Position numbers and translations under genes: made by a program | Part shown: piece by piece, positions 15,138 to 24,904 of the stretch | How the letters are laid out: every line of letters begins with the position of its first letter | Numbering within the stretch: position 1 is the stretch's first letter | Notes under the pieces: model-generated | Told to the model about the DNA's origin: nothing | The model's input: only the letters and a program-made list of their open reading frames with translations | Database searches by the model: none | Source: Lachnospira eligens | GTDB lineage: Bacteria > Bacillota > Clostridia > Lachnospirales > Lachnospiraceae | Direction of reading: 5' to 3' | Assembly: GCF_009680455.1 (NCBI RefSeq) | Contig: NZ_WKRD01000014.1 | Span: 1-41,799 of the forward strand | Length of the DNA: 41,799 nucleotides

Positions 15138-16361
15138 ATGAACATTTTCAAGAAAATATACTGCAGAAGTTTTCAGACTGTATTCAAGATTGCACTGCCA
15201 TTTCTTCCATACAGGAAGCCTAAAATTGTAAGTGCATTATCTGACATTCCATCTGTACTTAACAAAAAGAAGAAATCATGTCCTATAATTATTACTGATC
15301 CTGGAATTGCAAAGCTTGGCATTCTTTCTATGCTTACAGATGTATTCGACAATGCCGGCATTGAATACCATGTTTACGATAAAACTGTAGCTAACCCTAC
15401 AACTGATACCGTGGAAGAGGCACTTGCCATATATAAAGATAACAAATGTGACTGCATAATCGGCTTTGGTGGCGGTTCAAGCATGGACTGTGCCAAAGCT
15501 GTTGGTGTAAGAATTGCAAGACCTAAGACACATCTGTCTAAGCTTGGAGGAATCCTTAAGGTCCATGCAAAGCTTCCTCTGCTGGTTGCAATTCCTACAA
15601 CAGCAGGAACTGGAAGTGAAACTACTCTTGCAGCCGTAATTGTAGACGCCACAACCCGCCACAAATATGCTATCAACGACTTTCCGCTTATTCCAAGATA
15701 TGCAGTCCTTGACCCGAAGGTAACCCTTACACTTCCTGCTTCAATTACCGCAACTACCGGAATGGATGCACTTACACATGCCGTTGAAGCCTACATCGGA
15801 AACTCAACAACTCCGGGTACAAGAAAAGATGCACTTATGGCTACTGAGTTAATATTTAACAATCTTGACAGAGCATACACTAACGGTTCTGATACAACGG
15901 CAAGAAAGAATATGCTTAAAGCTGCTTATTATGCCGGATGTGCATTCACTAAATCATATGTAGGATATATCCATGCAGTTGCACATTCTCTAGGTGGCGA
16001 ATATAATGTTCCTCATGGACTTGCAAATGCCGTAATTCTCCCAATGGTTCTTGAAAGCTATGGAGAATCCATATATACGAAGCTGCATGACCTTGCAATT
16101 GCCGCCGGTGTTGCAGATAAGGATATGCCAGATGAGACTGCTGCCAAAGCATTTATACAGGCAGTAAAAGATATGAAAGCAAGATTTAACATTGGCGATA
16201 CAATTCCTGAGATTAAAGAGGAGGATATTCCTAAGCTTGCAGGGTATGCCGACAAAGAGGCTAACCCTCTCTACCCTGTTCCGGTTCTTATGGACGCTAA
16301 GACACTCGAACAATTCTACTATAAACTTATGAAAGATAATACACATGAAAATGAGGTATAA
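15138..16361 (+). CDS. Iron-containing alcohol dehydrogenase
   Basis: A 407-aa group III alcohol dehydrogenase. N-terminal Rossmann-like half with GGGSSMDCAKA (residues 111-121, NAD-phosphate binding), then the helical metal domain with TTAGTGSETT, DALTHAVEAYIG and HAVAHSLGGEYNVPHGLANAVILP, which carry the Asp and His iron ligands. It interconverts alcohols and aldehydes with NAD(P)H. About 20 extra N-terminal residues precede the usual start, with a hydrophobic stretch. GAGG lies 6 nt before ATG 15138. The aldehyde dehydrogenase begins 1 nt after its stop, so the pair probably channels an aldehyde. Substrate not shown. Confidence 0.93.
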   Translation: MNIFKKIYCRSFQTVFKIALPFLPYRKPKIVSALSDIPSVLNKKKKSCPIIITDPGIAKLGILSMLTDVFDNAGIEYHVYDKTVANPTTDTVEEALAIYKDNKCDCIIGFGGGSSMDCAKAVGVRIARPKTHLSKLGGILKVHAKLPLLVAIPTTAGTGSETTLAAVIVDATTRHKYAINDFPLIPRYAVLDPKVTLTLPASITATTGMDALTHAVEAYIGNSTTPGTRKDALMATELIFNNLDRAYTNGSDTTARKNMLKAAYYAGCAFTKSYVGYIHAVAHSLGGEYNVPHGLANAVILPMVLESYGESIYTKLHDLAIAAGVADKDMPDETAAKAFIQAVKDMKARFNIGDTIPEIKEEDIPKLAGYADKEANPLYPVPVLMDAKTLEQFYYKLMKDNTHENEV

Positions 16362-16362
16362 T

Positions 16363-17742
16363 ATGGAAGCTACACAAATCAATAAACTTGTACAATCGCA
16401 GCGACATTTCTTTCTTACAGGTACAACACTTGATGTAAATGTAAGAATTGATGCCTTAAAGAAACTATATTCGGCAATTAAGAAACATGAGAATGAAATA
16501 TTTGATGCTCTCTATAAAGACCTTGGCAAAAGCCAGTTTGAAAGTTATATGTGTGAAGTCGGGCTTACTCTCAGCGAGATATCTTATATGCTAAAACATA
16601 TTAGGAAATTCAGCAGAGAGAAAAATGTTCCAACACCCCTTGCGCAATTTCATTCCAGAAGCTTTAAGAAGCCGTCACCACGCGGAGTTGTCCTTATTAT
16701 GAGTCCTTGGAATTATCCATTTCTTCTGACAATGGAACCCCTTGTTGATGCAATTGCCGCAGGAAACACTGCGATTCTTAAACCAAGTGCATACTCACCT
16801 TATGTCAGCGATGTTATGTGCCTTATAATAAAAGAAGTATTTGACCCTGCTTATGTATCTGTTGTAACTGGCGGAAGAGCTGAAAATAACTGTCTGCTTA
16901 ATGAACATTTTGATTACATATTCTTTACAGGAAGCCAGGCTGTTGGCAAAGAAGTTATGCGCAAAGCCGCTGAATACTTAACCCCGGTAACACTTGAGCT
17001 TGGCGGAAAAAGCCCATGTATAGTAACAGAATCTGCGGACTTAAAGCTCGCTGCCAGAAGAATTGTATTTGGCAAATTCTTAAACTGCGGGCAGACATGT
17101 GTTGCGCCTGATTACATATATGTTCAGGACAGTATCAAAGACCAGCTTGTGAAAGAACTTATCAACGAAACAAAGCGCCAGTTTACAGATTCTCCACTTA
17201 ACAACAATGATTACGGCAAAATTGTTAATGAAAAGCATTTTAACAGAATATCAGGTCTTATCAATAATAGCAAAGTCGTTCTTGGTGGTGCATCAAATGC
17301 AGATTCTCTGCGTATTGAACCTACGATAATGGATAATGTTACATTTGACGATGCTGTGATGCAGGAAGAAATTTTTGGTCCGCTTATGCCTATACTTGCC
17401 TTTCACTCTGTCGAGGAGGCAGTAAACACTGTTAATGCACACATGCACCCGCTTGCTCTGTATATATTCACTAAGAATAAGAAAGAAGCTCGTTATGTAA
17501 CCTCAAGATGCAATTACGGTGGTGGCTGTATCAATGATACAATCATTCACCTTGCAACTTCCAAGATGGGCTTTGGCGGATTCGGTGAAAGCGGCATGGG
17601 CTCATATCACGGAAAAGCCGGATTTGATACATTTTCACACTATAAGAGCATTGTAGATAAAAAATGCTGGCTTGACCTGCCTATGCGCTACCAGCCATAC
17701 ACAAAAACAAATAACAGTTTAATACATATGTTTTTAAAGTAA
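16363..17742 (+). CDS. Aldehyde dehydrogenase (class 3-like)
   Basis: A 459-aa NAD(P)-dependent aldehyde dehydrogenase. Motifs: MSPWNYPFLL (cofactor site, near residue 108), FTGSQAVGKEV (Rossmann turn), VTLELGGKSP (general base Glu), FLNCGQTCVAPDYIYV (catalytic Cys in CGQTC) and EEIFGPLMPI. The short length and the CVAPDY form are those of class 3 / fatty-aldehyde enzymes. ATG 16363 is preceded by GAGG 7 nt upstream; an in-frame ATG at 16345 overlaps the upstream gene and lacks one. Pairs with the iron alcohol dehydrogenase in a two-gene operon ended by a strong terminator. Confidence 0.93.
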   Translation: MEATQINKLVQSQRHFFLTGTTLDVNVRIDALKKLYSAIKKHENEIFDALYKDLGKSQFESYMCEVGLTLSEISYMLKHIRKFSREKNVPTPLAQFHSRSFKKPSPRGVVLIMSPWNYPFLLTMEPLVDAIAAGNTAILKPSAYSPYVSDVMCLIIKEVFDPAYVSVVTGGRAENNCLLNEHFDYIFFTGSQAVGKEVMRKAAEYLTPVTLELGGKSPCIVTESADLKLAARRIVFGKFLNCGQTCVAPDYIYVQDSIKDQLVKELINETKRQFTDSPLNNNDYGKIVNEKHFNRISGLINNSKVVLGGASNADSLRIEPTIMDNVTFDDAVMQEEIFGPLMPILAFHSVEEAVNTVNAHMHPLALYIFTKNKKEARYVTSRCNYGGGCINDTIIHLATSKMGFGGFGESGMGSYHGKAGFDTFSHYKSIVDKKCWLDLPMRYQPYTKTNNSLIHMFLK

Positions 17743-17754
17743 TCACTTTGCATA

Positions 17755-17799
17755 AAAAACAGCGCTATATTGCATACAATGGCATACGGCGCTGTTTTT
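17755..17799. terminator. Bidirectional rho-independent terminator
   Basis: AAAAACAGCGC (17755-17765) pairs with GCGCTGTTTTT (17789-17799); T runs flank both sides, so it can stop the dehydrogenase operon on the plus strand and the aldose epimerase on the minus strand. Confidence 0.9.
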
Positions 17800-17814
17800 A
17801 TGTTAATAATGTTA

Positions 17815-18684
17815 TTAATAAAATAAGATTGAAAATGACTTCTCGAAAACTTCTCCGGCATCAAGATGATTACTGTATTCCCTGTCCTTAAGCTCCCCTG
17901 TAAAATCTATGGCATCTGTTCTTCCATACCACGGCTCTATACATACAAATGGAACATTTTTTGATTTGCATGACCACAGACCAAATACTGGCGTATCAAA
18001 CTTAACTGTAACAAAAGGCTTTTCATTTTTAACAAGACTTACCGTTCCTGCCTGACTTCCCTCAATTATAAATGCATCTTTTTCAAAGCTGTCCTCTTGT
18101 ATTGTATATTCATGATTAATTAATGGCAGCTCATACTCATCCCTCGCCATTAATTGATAATCTCCTATCAGATGATATGTAATTCTGTCTGCATCAAATC
18201 TTATCTTACAGCCAGCCATGCTTGCATCATTCTCTGGTGTTACAAAAGCCGGATGACCACCTATGCTGAAATGCATCATTACATTATCTTTATTGATTAC
18301 TCTGTACACTTCTTTAATTTCATTGTCAATAAGATGATACTCCAGCTCCAATGCAAAATCAAAAGGATATTTCTCTTTAGTATTTTCATCGGATTCAAGT
18401 CTCATAACCAGCGTATCGTCATTATGCTTAACAAGTGTGAACTCCATATCTCTTGCAAATCCGTGCTGACCCATTTCATATACTTTTCCATTATAAATGC
18501 TTTGGTTATCCTTATATTTGCCAATAAGCGGGAAAAGAACAGGTGCAACTCTTTTCCATCCTTCGGGATTGGCGTTCCACATTCTGTGTGTATTGTCAGT
18601 TTTACACAATACATCTCTTATTTCACATCCCTTAGAATCCACCGTAACTTTTAAAATGTTGTTTTCTAATACATACTCTGCCAT
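17815..18684 (-). CDS. Aldose 1-epimerase family protein (LacX-like)
   Basis: A 289-aa beta-sandwich protein of the galactose mutarotase-like superfamily. Typical features are RVAPVLFPLIGKYKD (near residue 50), GQHGFARDMEF (with the conserved His), FSIGGHPAF (second His) and FVCIEPWYGRTD (Glu of the active site). LacX-type proteins act on aldose anomers or sugar-phosphate-like substrates in the cytoplasm; no signal peptide is present. I chose ATG 18684 because AAAGGAGG lies 5 nt upstream; 14 codons of upstream frame would be outside the family start. Confidence 0.88.
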   Translation of the reverse strand: MAEYVLENNILKVTVDSKGCEIRDVLCKTDNTHRMWNANPEGWKRVAPVLFPLIGKYKDNQSIYNGKVYEMGQHGFARDMEFTLVKHNDDTLVMRLESDENTKEKYPFDFALELEYHLIDNEIKEVYRVINKDNVMMHFSIGGHPAFVTPENDASMAGCKIRFDADRITYHLIGDYQLMARDEYELPLINHEYTIQEDSFEKDAFIIEGSQAGTVSLVKNEKPFVTVKFDTPVFGLWSCKSKNVPFVCIEPWYGRTDAIDFTGELKDREYSNHLDAGEVFEKSFSILFY

Positions 18685-18746
18685 ATTGGCCTCCTTTCCG
18701 GACATGTTTTCTTTATTGTACACCACAATCTGATATTTTCCAAATC

Positions 18747-18779
18747 AAAAAAAGCTGACGCACAAAGAAGTGCATCAGC
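18747..18779 (-). terminator. Terminator after tRNA-Leu
   Basis: GCTGATGCAC pairs with GTGCGTCAGC (10 bp, one G-U) around TTCTTT, followed by seven T on the minus strand. Confidence 0.9.
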
Positions 18780-18791
18780 CTTAAAAAAATA

Positions 18792-18873
18792 TGCGGATAA
18801 CAGGAGTTGAACCTGCACGTCTGTTGACACTAGAACCTAAATCTAGCGCGTCTGCCAATTCCGCCATATCCGC
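18792..18873 (-). tRNA. tRNA-Leu (anticodon UAG)
   Basis: The minus strand from 18873 gives a full cloverleaf: acceptor arms GCGGATA and TATCCGC with discriminator A, D-arm GGCGGAATTGGCAGACGC, anticodon stem CTAGA/TCTAG closing loop TTTAGGT (anticodon TAG), a long class II variable arm and T-arm CAGG-TTCAACT-CCTG. CCA is not encoded. It has its own promoter and terminator and reads CUA (and other CUN) codons. Confidence 0.95.
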
Positions 18874-18884
18874 GAACATGTGCT

Positions 18885-18913
18885 ATATTACCATATTCTT
18901 ACGATGTCGTCAA
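18885..18913 (-). promoter_or_regulatory. Promoter of tRNA-Leu
   Basis: TTGACG (18908-18913), 17-bp spacer, TAATAT (18885-18890), ending 11 nt before the tRNA 5' end. The -35 lies directly after the stop codon of the MATE gene. Confidence 0.85.
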
Positions 18914-18915
18914 CC

Positions 18916-20307
18916 TTACGCCAGATTCTGTTCACCTTCATTTTGTTTATTTTCCGCCAGTCTCATAACTTCCTTCCATGCAGGCGAGAACAGATAATAA
19001 CCTATCATTGCAAACATTCCAAAGCTGAAAGAAATTGGGAAGCACAACATTACCCATGTTCCATCAAAGTATCTGTTAATAATATAGGCACTCGGAATTC
19101 TGACTGCCCAAAGCATAAGAATGTTGACAATTGTAGTATAACGCACCTTTCCGGTTCCGTTTACAATAGATATTATACAGTTAAAAATAGCATAAAACCA
19201 CTGGGAAAGCAGCATGACAATAACATGCCTGCTCGCATACATCAATACCATTTCATCTGATGAAAAGAAACGGATTATAGGTTTATGTATCATTATAAAG
19301 AACAATCCAAAACTTAATGTAATAAGACCTGAACACAATGGAACTCTCCAGTGTCCCTCTTTAATTCTTGAGTATTTCTTAGCACCATAATTCTGTCCTG
19401 AAAATGTAGTGGCCGCCGAAGATAATCCGGTAATTGCTATGTTAGAGCATCCTGTAATTCTTCCTGCTACTGCACCTCCTGCCATAAATATAGCCCCCTG
19501 TGAGTTATTAAAGGTCTGTAATGCAACATGTCCTAATGAATATAGTGAATTGTTAAGACCAACAGGTAAGCCAATAGCCAGAATGTCTTTCATCATTGTT
19601 CCAGAGAATCTTCTCGGCAAAAATGTAAACTGTATCTCTGGAAACTTCTTTCTTATATAAACAATACTTACAATCCATGAAATAAACATGGCAATACTTG
19701 TAGAAAGTGCTGCCCCAGCTACATCCATTCCAAAACCTGCAACAAACAATAAATCAAATACTATATTAGAAACACATGATACAACCAGAAACCATAGTGA
19801 AGCCTTGCTGTCTCCAAGTCCTCTTAAAATTCCGGCATTCATATTATACCCCAGATTACCAAGTGTACCTAAGAATACAACCCTTGTATAGATTAATGCG
19901 GCACCCCACACATCCTGCGGCACTTTCATGAATTCCAGAATATACGGTGCTGCAAACCATCCAAGAATTCCAATCGGAATACCTATAATATATATAAATG
20001 TTATTGAAGTTCCACATACTGAAACAACCTTTCCCGATTCCCTGGCTCCGATATATTGTGAAATAAGAATAGACACACCTGTTCCTATTCCTAAAAAGAC
20101 ACATAATAATACTTCAACAGGCTGCGAACTCGTTCCTACCGCAGCTAAAGATGTATCACCACAGTATTTACCTATTACAAGTGCATCAACCGTAGTATAT
20201 AACTGCTGCAAAACATTTCCAATAATAATCGGTATCGCAAACAGTATGATATTTCTCATGATATGACCTGTGGTCATATCAATCTTGCCTTTTTGTGAAT
20301 TTGCCAT
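18916..20307 (-). CDS. MATE-family efflux transporter
   Basis: A 463-aa inner-membrane protein with about twelve hydrophobic segments in two similar halves. It begins with the usual MATE motif region (MTTGHIMRNIILFAIPIIIGNVLQQLYTTVDALVIGKY, quoted only to place the start; the family core is PIIIGNVLQQLY). It has GTSSQPVEV and, in the second half, GLPVGLNNSLYSLGHVALQ. Such proteins export cationic drugs or metabolites using Na+ or H+. GGAG lies 6-8 nt before the ATG. Between it and the next gene, 141 bp of AT-rich DNA holds a TATAAT without a convincing -35. Substrate unknown. Confidence 0.92.
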   Translation of the reverse strand: MANSQKGKIDMTTGHIMRNIILFAIPIIIGNVLQQLYTTVDALVIGKYCGDTSLAAVGTSSQPVEVLLCVFLGIGTGVSILISQYIGARESGKVVSVCGTSITFIYIIGIPIGILGWFAAPYILEFMKVPQDVWGAALIYTRVVFLGTLGNLGYNMNAGILRGLGDSKASLWFLVVSCVSNIVFDLLFVAGFGMDVAGAALSTSIAMFISWIVSIVYIRKKFPEIQFTFLPRRFSGTMMKDILAIGLPVGLNNSLYSLGHVALQTFNNSQGAIFMAGGAVAGRITGCSNIAITGLSSAATTFSGQNYGAKKYSRIKEGHWRVPLCSGLITLSFGLFFIMIHKPIIRFFSSDEMVLMYASRHVIVMLLSQWFYAIFNCIISIVNGTGKVRYTTIVNILMLWAVRIPSAYIINRYFDGTWVMLCFPISFSFGMFAMIGYYLFSPAWKEVMRLAENKQNEGEQNLA

Positions 20308-20448
20308 AATATACTCCTATCATTAAATAACCTATCCGTATCTGTTAATTATAATAATACTGTAATTGAGTCATATATTCTAGTGATTTATGGCATGAAG
20401 TACAGAAAAAGTGTCCATATATTGTTTATTTGTATTATTCAATTCCAT

Positions 20449-21684
20449 TTAACAAAAATACTTCCCAATCACTACAGCCCTCTCAATCCAGCTATGCCTG
20501 CCCTTACAGCATTCATACCCGCTGTCAGCGATTTCCTGCAAATGTTTCGTATCAGCTAATGCACATTTAACCTTATCCGTGATTCGTGCCGCAATACACT
20601 CATCATATCCCGACTTTTCATAGTCTCTTAAATCCTCAAGTGAATAGAACAACACATTTTCACCATCTGCAAATGTGTTCTCATAAAACAGCGAAGTATC
20701 AGTAAGTGCAACACCTCCATTAAGCATAGTATTAAACACTCTGTCGTGTGCGCCCATCTTAAACCATGGCATTACATTAAGAGAAATCTTTGCCTGACTA
20801 ATCATATCAAGACACACCTTGGAATCAACACCTCCATGCTCAATTATATTCTCATGGTGGTTACATTCGATATAATTATAACCTTCGCCATAAGTATGAA
20901 TCTTAAGTCCTAAATCAGCCAGTGCCCTTATTGCAAGCTCCCTGTAGTGGAATCTTACAGCAAGGTCTGCATACATCATATTAGGCATGCAGTCGACAAG
21001 CTGTTCGTCTGTAATATCAGGGAATTCCCTGCGTAACGCATTTTCCGCCGCCGCATCAATCGTCTCTGACGGATTGTCTATCAGATATGACAGCACACCC
21101 TCATAGAAATCTATATACTCATCATCCATGTTATCCAGATGTTTCCTTAGTATTCTTTTCGGAGTGTAATTACCTGTAAATATAATATCTATCGGTCTTT
21201 CCTTCATTGACAGGTAATTCTTATCAGGCATTATACATCTGTTATAATTAAGCTCTGTTCCGGCTGTAAGCATATATTCAGTATGTACTTCCGGGAAAAA
21301 CCTGTTCATGTATGCAACATGCATTTCATCAATATCAAGCTGAATATACTTTTCAGGGTGCTTTCGGATATATTTGTTGTAATAAAGCGGGTGGTCTACA
21401 ACCACATTTACAACCTTAACACCTGCCCAGTCCCAGAAATTCCAGCCATCATCACGATACAGACCGGCTTCTCCTGCTATTCCTTCAAAGTTAAATGTAA
21501 ACATATACCACTCGTCTGAGCTGTGAGCCTTGAAAAATTCCACCAGTGCAGAAGAACTGGCCTGCTGTAACATTAAATTATACCAGAAAACGGAGCAGCC
21601 CATCTTCTCCCATACAGCAGCCATCTGCTCTGTAAAGAATTCTAATGTTTCTACTCCGCCTTTAAATAAAATCAATCTTTTCAT
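20449..21684 (-). CDS. CgeB-like glycosyltransferase family protein
   Basis: A 411-aa cytoplasmic protein. The N-terminal half begins MKRLILFKGGVETLEFFTEQ and carries VVVDHPLYYNKYIRKHPEKY; the C-terminal half has a GT-B-like end (about residues 275-345) with ISLNVMPWFKMGAHDRVFNTMLNGGVALTDTS, a pattern of the CgeB / glycosyl transferases group 1-like domain where H-DRVFN-ML-GG is conserved. It may add a sugar to a surface or cell-wall acceptor. It ends a three-gene run with the EAL protein and Mrp (gaps of 12 nt each). Donor and acceptor unknown. Confidence 0.72.
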   Translation of the reverse strand: MKRLILFKGGVETLEFFTEQMAAVWEKMGCSVFWYNLMLQQASSSALVEFFKAHSSDEWYMFTFNFEGIAGEAGLYRDDGWNFWDWAGVKVVNVVVDHPLYYNKYIRKHPEKYIQLDIDEMHVAYMNRFFPEVHTEYMLTAGTELNYNRCIMPDKNYLSMKERPIDIIFTGNYTPKRILRKHLDNMDDEYIDFYEGVLSYLIDNPSETIDAAAENALRREFPDITDEQLVDCMPNMMYADLAVRFHYRELAIRALADLGLKIHTYGEGYNYIECNHHENIIEHGGVDSKVCLDMISQAKISLNVMPWFKMGAHDRVFNTMLNGGVALTDTSLFYENTFADGENVLFYSLEDLRDYEKSGYDECIAARITDKVKCALADTKHLQEIADSGYECCKGRHSWIERAVVIGKYFC

Positions 21685-21696
21685 TATTCTTCTCTG

Positions 21697-22521
21697 TTAA
21701 GCCATAATTGCATCAAATATTCCATCTAATGCAGACACATCAAGTTCCTCAGCCTTTCCTGAATCGACAAGCCCAGCTACCTTTGCGTCCATTGGAAGCT
21801 TTGCAACAGTCTTGATATCGTTAGCTGCTGCCACTTCATCAATCTTACTCTTTCCGTATATATAATGAATATTACCGCAATCTGGACATTTGAAATAAGA
21901 CATATTCTCGACAATTCCAAGAACCGGAATATTCATAAGCTTAGCCATATTAATTGCCTTCTCCACAATCATTGAAACAAGATCCTGTGGTGAAGTTACA
22001 ATAATAATTCCGTCTATCGGCATAGACTGGAAAACAGTAAGAGGTACATCTCCTGTTCCCGGAGGACAGTCAACAAACATACAGTCTGTCTCATCCCAGT
22101 CAACATCTTCCCAGAACTGCTTAACAACACCCGCAATAACAGGTCCTCTCCATATAACCGGATCAGTCTCCTTTTCCATAAGAAGATTAAGTGACATAAC
22201 CTTAATACCATTCTTTGAAGTCTCAGGATACATTACAGTTCCATCTTCATTACATGTTACCCTTTCAGTAAGTCCAAAAGACTTAGGAATAGATGGTCCT
22301 GTAATATCTGCATCAAGTATTGCCGCTTTCTTTCCTTCCTTATTGGCTTTGACTGCCAGCATTGATGTGACAAGTGATTTACCAACGCCTCCCTTGCCAC
22401 TGACAACAGCTATAACCTTCTTAACTTTGCCATTATTGGCATTTCTTAATATCTGTGGTCCTTTTCTTGATTCGCAGTCTGAACTGCAGCTTGAGCAGCT
22501 TCCTGAACAATTCTCGCTCAT
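21697..22521 (-). CDS. Mrp/NBP35-family iron-sulfur cluster carrier ATPase
   Basis: A 274-aa P-loop ATPase of the ApbC/NBP35 type. It has a Cys-rich head (C5, C9, C12, C16), a deviant Walker A GKGGVGKS (residues 42-49), a switch region DADITGPSIP (69-78), VDCPPGTGD (149-157) and the cluster-binding CPDC (211-214) that bridges the dimer. It carries or assembles Fe-S clusters for apo-proteins in the cytoplasm. GGGAGG lies 6 nt before the ATG. It is the middle gene of EAL protein-Mrp-CgeB-like. The close packing with a c-di-GMP enzyme looks incidental rather than functional. Confidence 0.93.
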   Translation of the reverse strand: MSENCSGSCSSCSSDCESRKGPQILRNANNGKVKKVIAVVSGKGGVGKSLVTSMLAVKANKEGKKAAILDADITGPSIPKSFGLTERVTCNEDGTVMYPETSKNGIKVMSLNLLMEKETDPVIWRGPVIAGVVKQFWEDVDWDETDCMFVDCPPGTGDVPLTVFQSMPIDGIIIVTSPQDLVSMIVEKAINMAKLMNIPVLGIVENMSYFKCPDCGNIHYIYGKSKIDEVAAANDIKTVAKLPMDAKVAGLVDSGKAEELDVSALDGIFDAIMA

Positions 22522-22533
22522 AACTTCCTCCCA

Positions 22534-24804
22534 TTATTCATTCATATATTTTTGTTCAAATTCTTCGACTGGTATAGGCTTTGAGAAATAATATCCCTGG
22601 AATATATGACATCCCATCTCTGTCAGCATAAGAAGCTGTTTGTCTGTCTCTACTCCTTCAGTAATTACCTCCATTCCAAGCTTTCCACCAAGAGAAATAA
22701 TAGTCTCCAGAATATCCTGTCCCTTAACCTCATTCTCTGTAGCACGAAGGAATGCCATATCAATCTTAAGAACATCTGCACTTATATCTTTTAACATATT
22801 CAGCGAAGAATATCCACTTCCAAAATCATCAATCTCTATCTTAAATCCATAACCCCTGAGGTTCTTAATTACCTCCATATTCTTCTTAAGATCAGACATA
22901 AGTGCTGTCTCGGTAATCTCTAACTTTAACATCTTAGGTTCAATATCATATTTCTTAACAATCGATGTAATAACCTCATATACATCTATAAGATAAAAAT
23001 CCTTAGTAGATATATTTACAGAAATATAATGAACCGTATCACCCTTCTTCTTCCATTCACTTAATTTAGCTGCTGCACATTCCCACATATACATATCAAG
23101 CTTATATATAAGACCTGTCGTCTCCAGAATATCAATGAAGAAGAATGGCGACAGTAACCCTCTATCTGGATGCTGCCAGCGCACAAGCGCCTCTGCTCCA
23201 TAAACCTTACCATGAGTATTAACCTGTGGCTGAAGAAACATTTTAAATTCTTTTCTTTCAAGTGCACCCTCAAATTCTCCAATAACTCTTCTTTCTTCAA
23301 GAGTTCTCTTTAACAGCTTATCATCATAGTATGCAATATTAGCTTCATAATTATTCTTAATAGTCTCGCTCGCAATAAATGCTTTATCACACATATTACT
23401 TACAGGCTCATCAACATCTTCAATATCATAAACACCAACTACAACCCTTATCTTAAATGATGCATTGTTGAATCTGTCCTGCATGCTTACAATACTATTC
23501 TGCATTATTTCATTCTTAAAACTGTCCTTCGGCATACACACAGCAAATCTGTCATTCTGGATTCTTCCACATATATAGCCACTTTCAGATGAAGCCTTGA
23601 TAAGCCCCGCCTGCATTTTAATAATCTCATCACCTTTTTCGATTCCAAAAAGCTCATTAACAAGCTTAAAATCTTTAATATTACTGCACACCAGACAATA
23701 TTTGTGATTCCTGTCGTTTCGCACTACATTGGCAGTTTCCTCATAGAACTGCTCCTTATTAAGAAGTCCCGTGAGATTATCATGTGTAGCTCTGAACTTT
23801 TCATATTCTAAAAGCTCAACAGCTTCAGTACGATCATTAAATATGAAATAATCACATATAAAATTATGCTTATCATCATATACACGATTATATGAAATAT
23901 CAAAGCTTCTTCTCTCTTTCCCCTCGCTGATTGTCTGCCTGAATTTCTTATTATCATGCTCTGTCTGAGTCTGAAGCCAGCTTGCATAATTATGCTCTAC
24001 TTCATTAATATTATCAGTAATAGAATACATTTCTTTAACAATACCATTACAGTATATACATCTTCCAGCGTTATCAAAGCATATAATTCCACTATTCATA
24101 TCCCTGATTATAAGTGAAAATGTATTCTCAATAAGCTCATTAGGAACATAACTGTATGTCAGATAATATATAAGTACAGACATGATGCCAAATGCAACCA
24201 TTGACATGTCATATATTGAATCAGACCATGTAGTCATTATATCAAGTAAAAATGCTGCAAATAATAATATGAGAATAGCAAAATATCTGAATCTGTAGAA
24301 TCTTGACATTCTCTTAACCATTACTAAATAACTTAAAATAAGCAGCAACATAATGCCATAAGCAAATACATAATGTAACCTGCCCAGAACATTACCTTTT
24401 GCAAACTGAACAATTATCTGGTCACCCGATATATCTGTTATATCAAATATCCATCTCGTCCATGCATTAATCAAAAATGCAACGGTCTCAAACAGCGAAT
24501 AGGCAATCATAAAAACTTTTACACCCATAACACCCTTAAACATGCCTGTATAATACTGGGTATAATACATAAGAAGTACCAGCAGCCAGTCAAAGCTCGC
24601 CATAATAAGTCCCTTGCACAACACTGTAATGGTAGTCCCTGGAACATATGTATATACTAAAAATATTATCCCACATATAAATGCACCAAGCTCATATAAA
24701 AACACAACTCTTGCCAGTGCACCCTCTTTTTTATATGCCTTTAAAGCACACGCCCCAATCATTAAAATTACCGCCGTAATTATAAGCCCATAAAATACTC
24801 TCAT
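22534..24804 (-). CDS. Membrane c-di-GMP phosphodiesterase: 7TM - PAS - degenerate GGDEF - EAL
   Basis: A 756-aa protein. Residues 1-225 hold about seven hydrophobic segments (7TM sensor type of histidine-kinase N-termini), 230-340 a PAS-like domain (IICFDNAGRCIYCN), 345-490 a GGDEF domain whose signature is replaced by NDRFAVCMPK, so it cannot make c-di-GMP, and 505-750 an EAL domain. The EAL part is complete: GAEALVRW, SVNIS, LEITETAL, IDDFGSGYSSL, LKID, TEGVET and FQGYYFSKP, so hydrolysis of c-di-GMP to pGpG is likely. AGGAG lies 10 nt before the ATG. It heads a three-gene operon. The signal is unknown. Confidence 0.92.
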   Translation of the reverse strand: MRVFYGLIITAVILMIGACALKAYKKEGALARVVFLYELGAFICGIIFLVYTYVPGTTITVLCKGLIMASFDWLLVLLMYYTQYYTGMFKGVMGVKVFMIAYSLFETVAFLINAWTRWIFDITDISGDQIIVQFAKGNVLGRLHYVFAYGIMLLLILSYLVMVKRMSRFYRFRYFAILILLFAAFLLDIMTTWSDSIYDMSMVAFGIMSVLIYYLTYSYVPNELIENTFSLIIRDMNSGIICFDNAGRCIYCNGIVKEMYSITDNINEVEHNYASWLQTQTEHDNKKFRQTISEGKERRSFDISYNRVYDDKHNFICDYFIFNDRTEAVELLEYEKFRATHDNLTGLLNKEQFYEETANVVRNDRNHKYCLVCSNIKDFKLVNELFGIEKGDEIIKMQAGLIKASSESGYICGRIQNDRFAVCMPKDSFKNEIMQNSIVSMQDRFNNASFKIRVVVGVYDIEDVDEPVSNMCDKAFIASETIKNNYEANIAYYDDKLLKRTLEERRVIGEFEGALERKEFKMFLQPQVNTHGKVYGAEALVRWQHPDRGLLSPFFFIDILETTGLIYKLDMYMWECAAAKLSEWKKKGDTVHYISVNISTKDFYLIDVYEVITSIVKKYDIEPKMLKLEITETALMSDLKKNMEVIKNLRGYGFKIEIDDFGSGYSSLNMLKDISADVLKIDMAFLRATENEVKGQDILETIISLGGKLGMEVITEGVETDKQLLMLTEMGCHIFQGYYFSKPIPVEEFEQKYMNE

Positions 24805-24904
24805 AAGCGATATCTCCTAAATCAATACTAAATTTCACGATTTGTATAAGTAGTATTATAGCGCAAACTTCTTATTATTGCAAATGTGGCACAGCCAGAT
24901 TCTT

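Noticed and set aside
18791..18997. Plus-strand frame beginning MRITGVEPARLL
   Set aside because: It is the well-known antisense translation of a tRNA gene (tRNA-Leu here).
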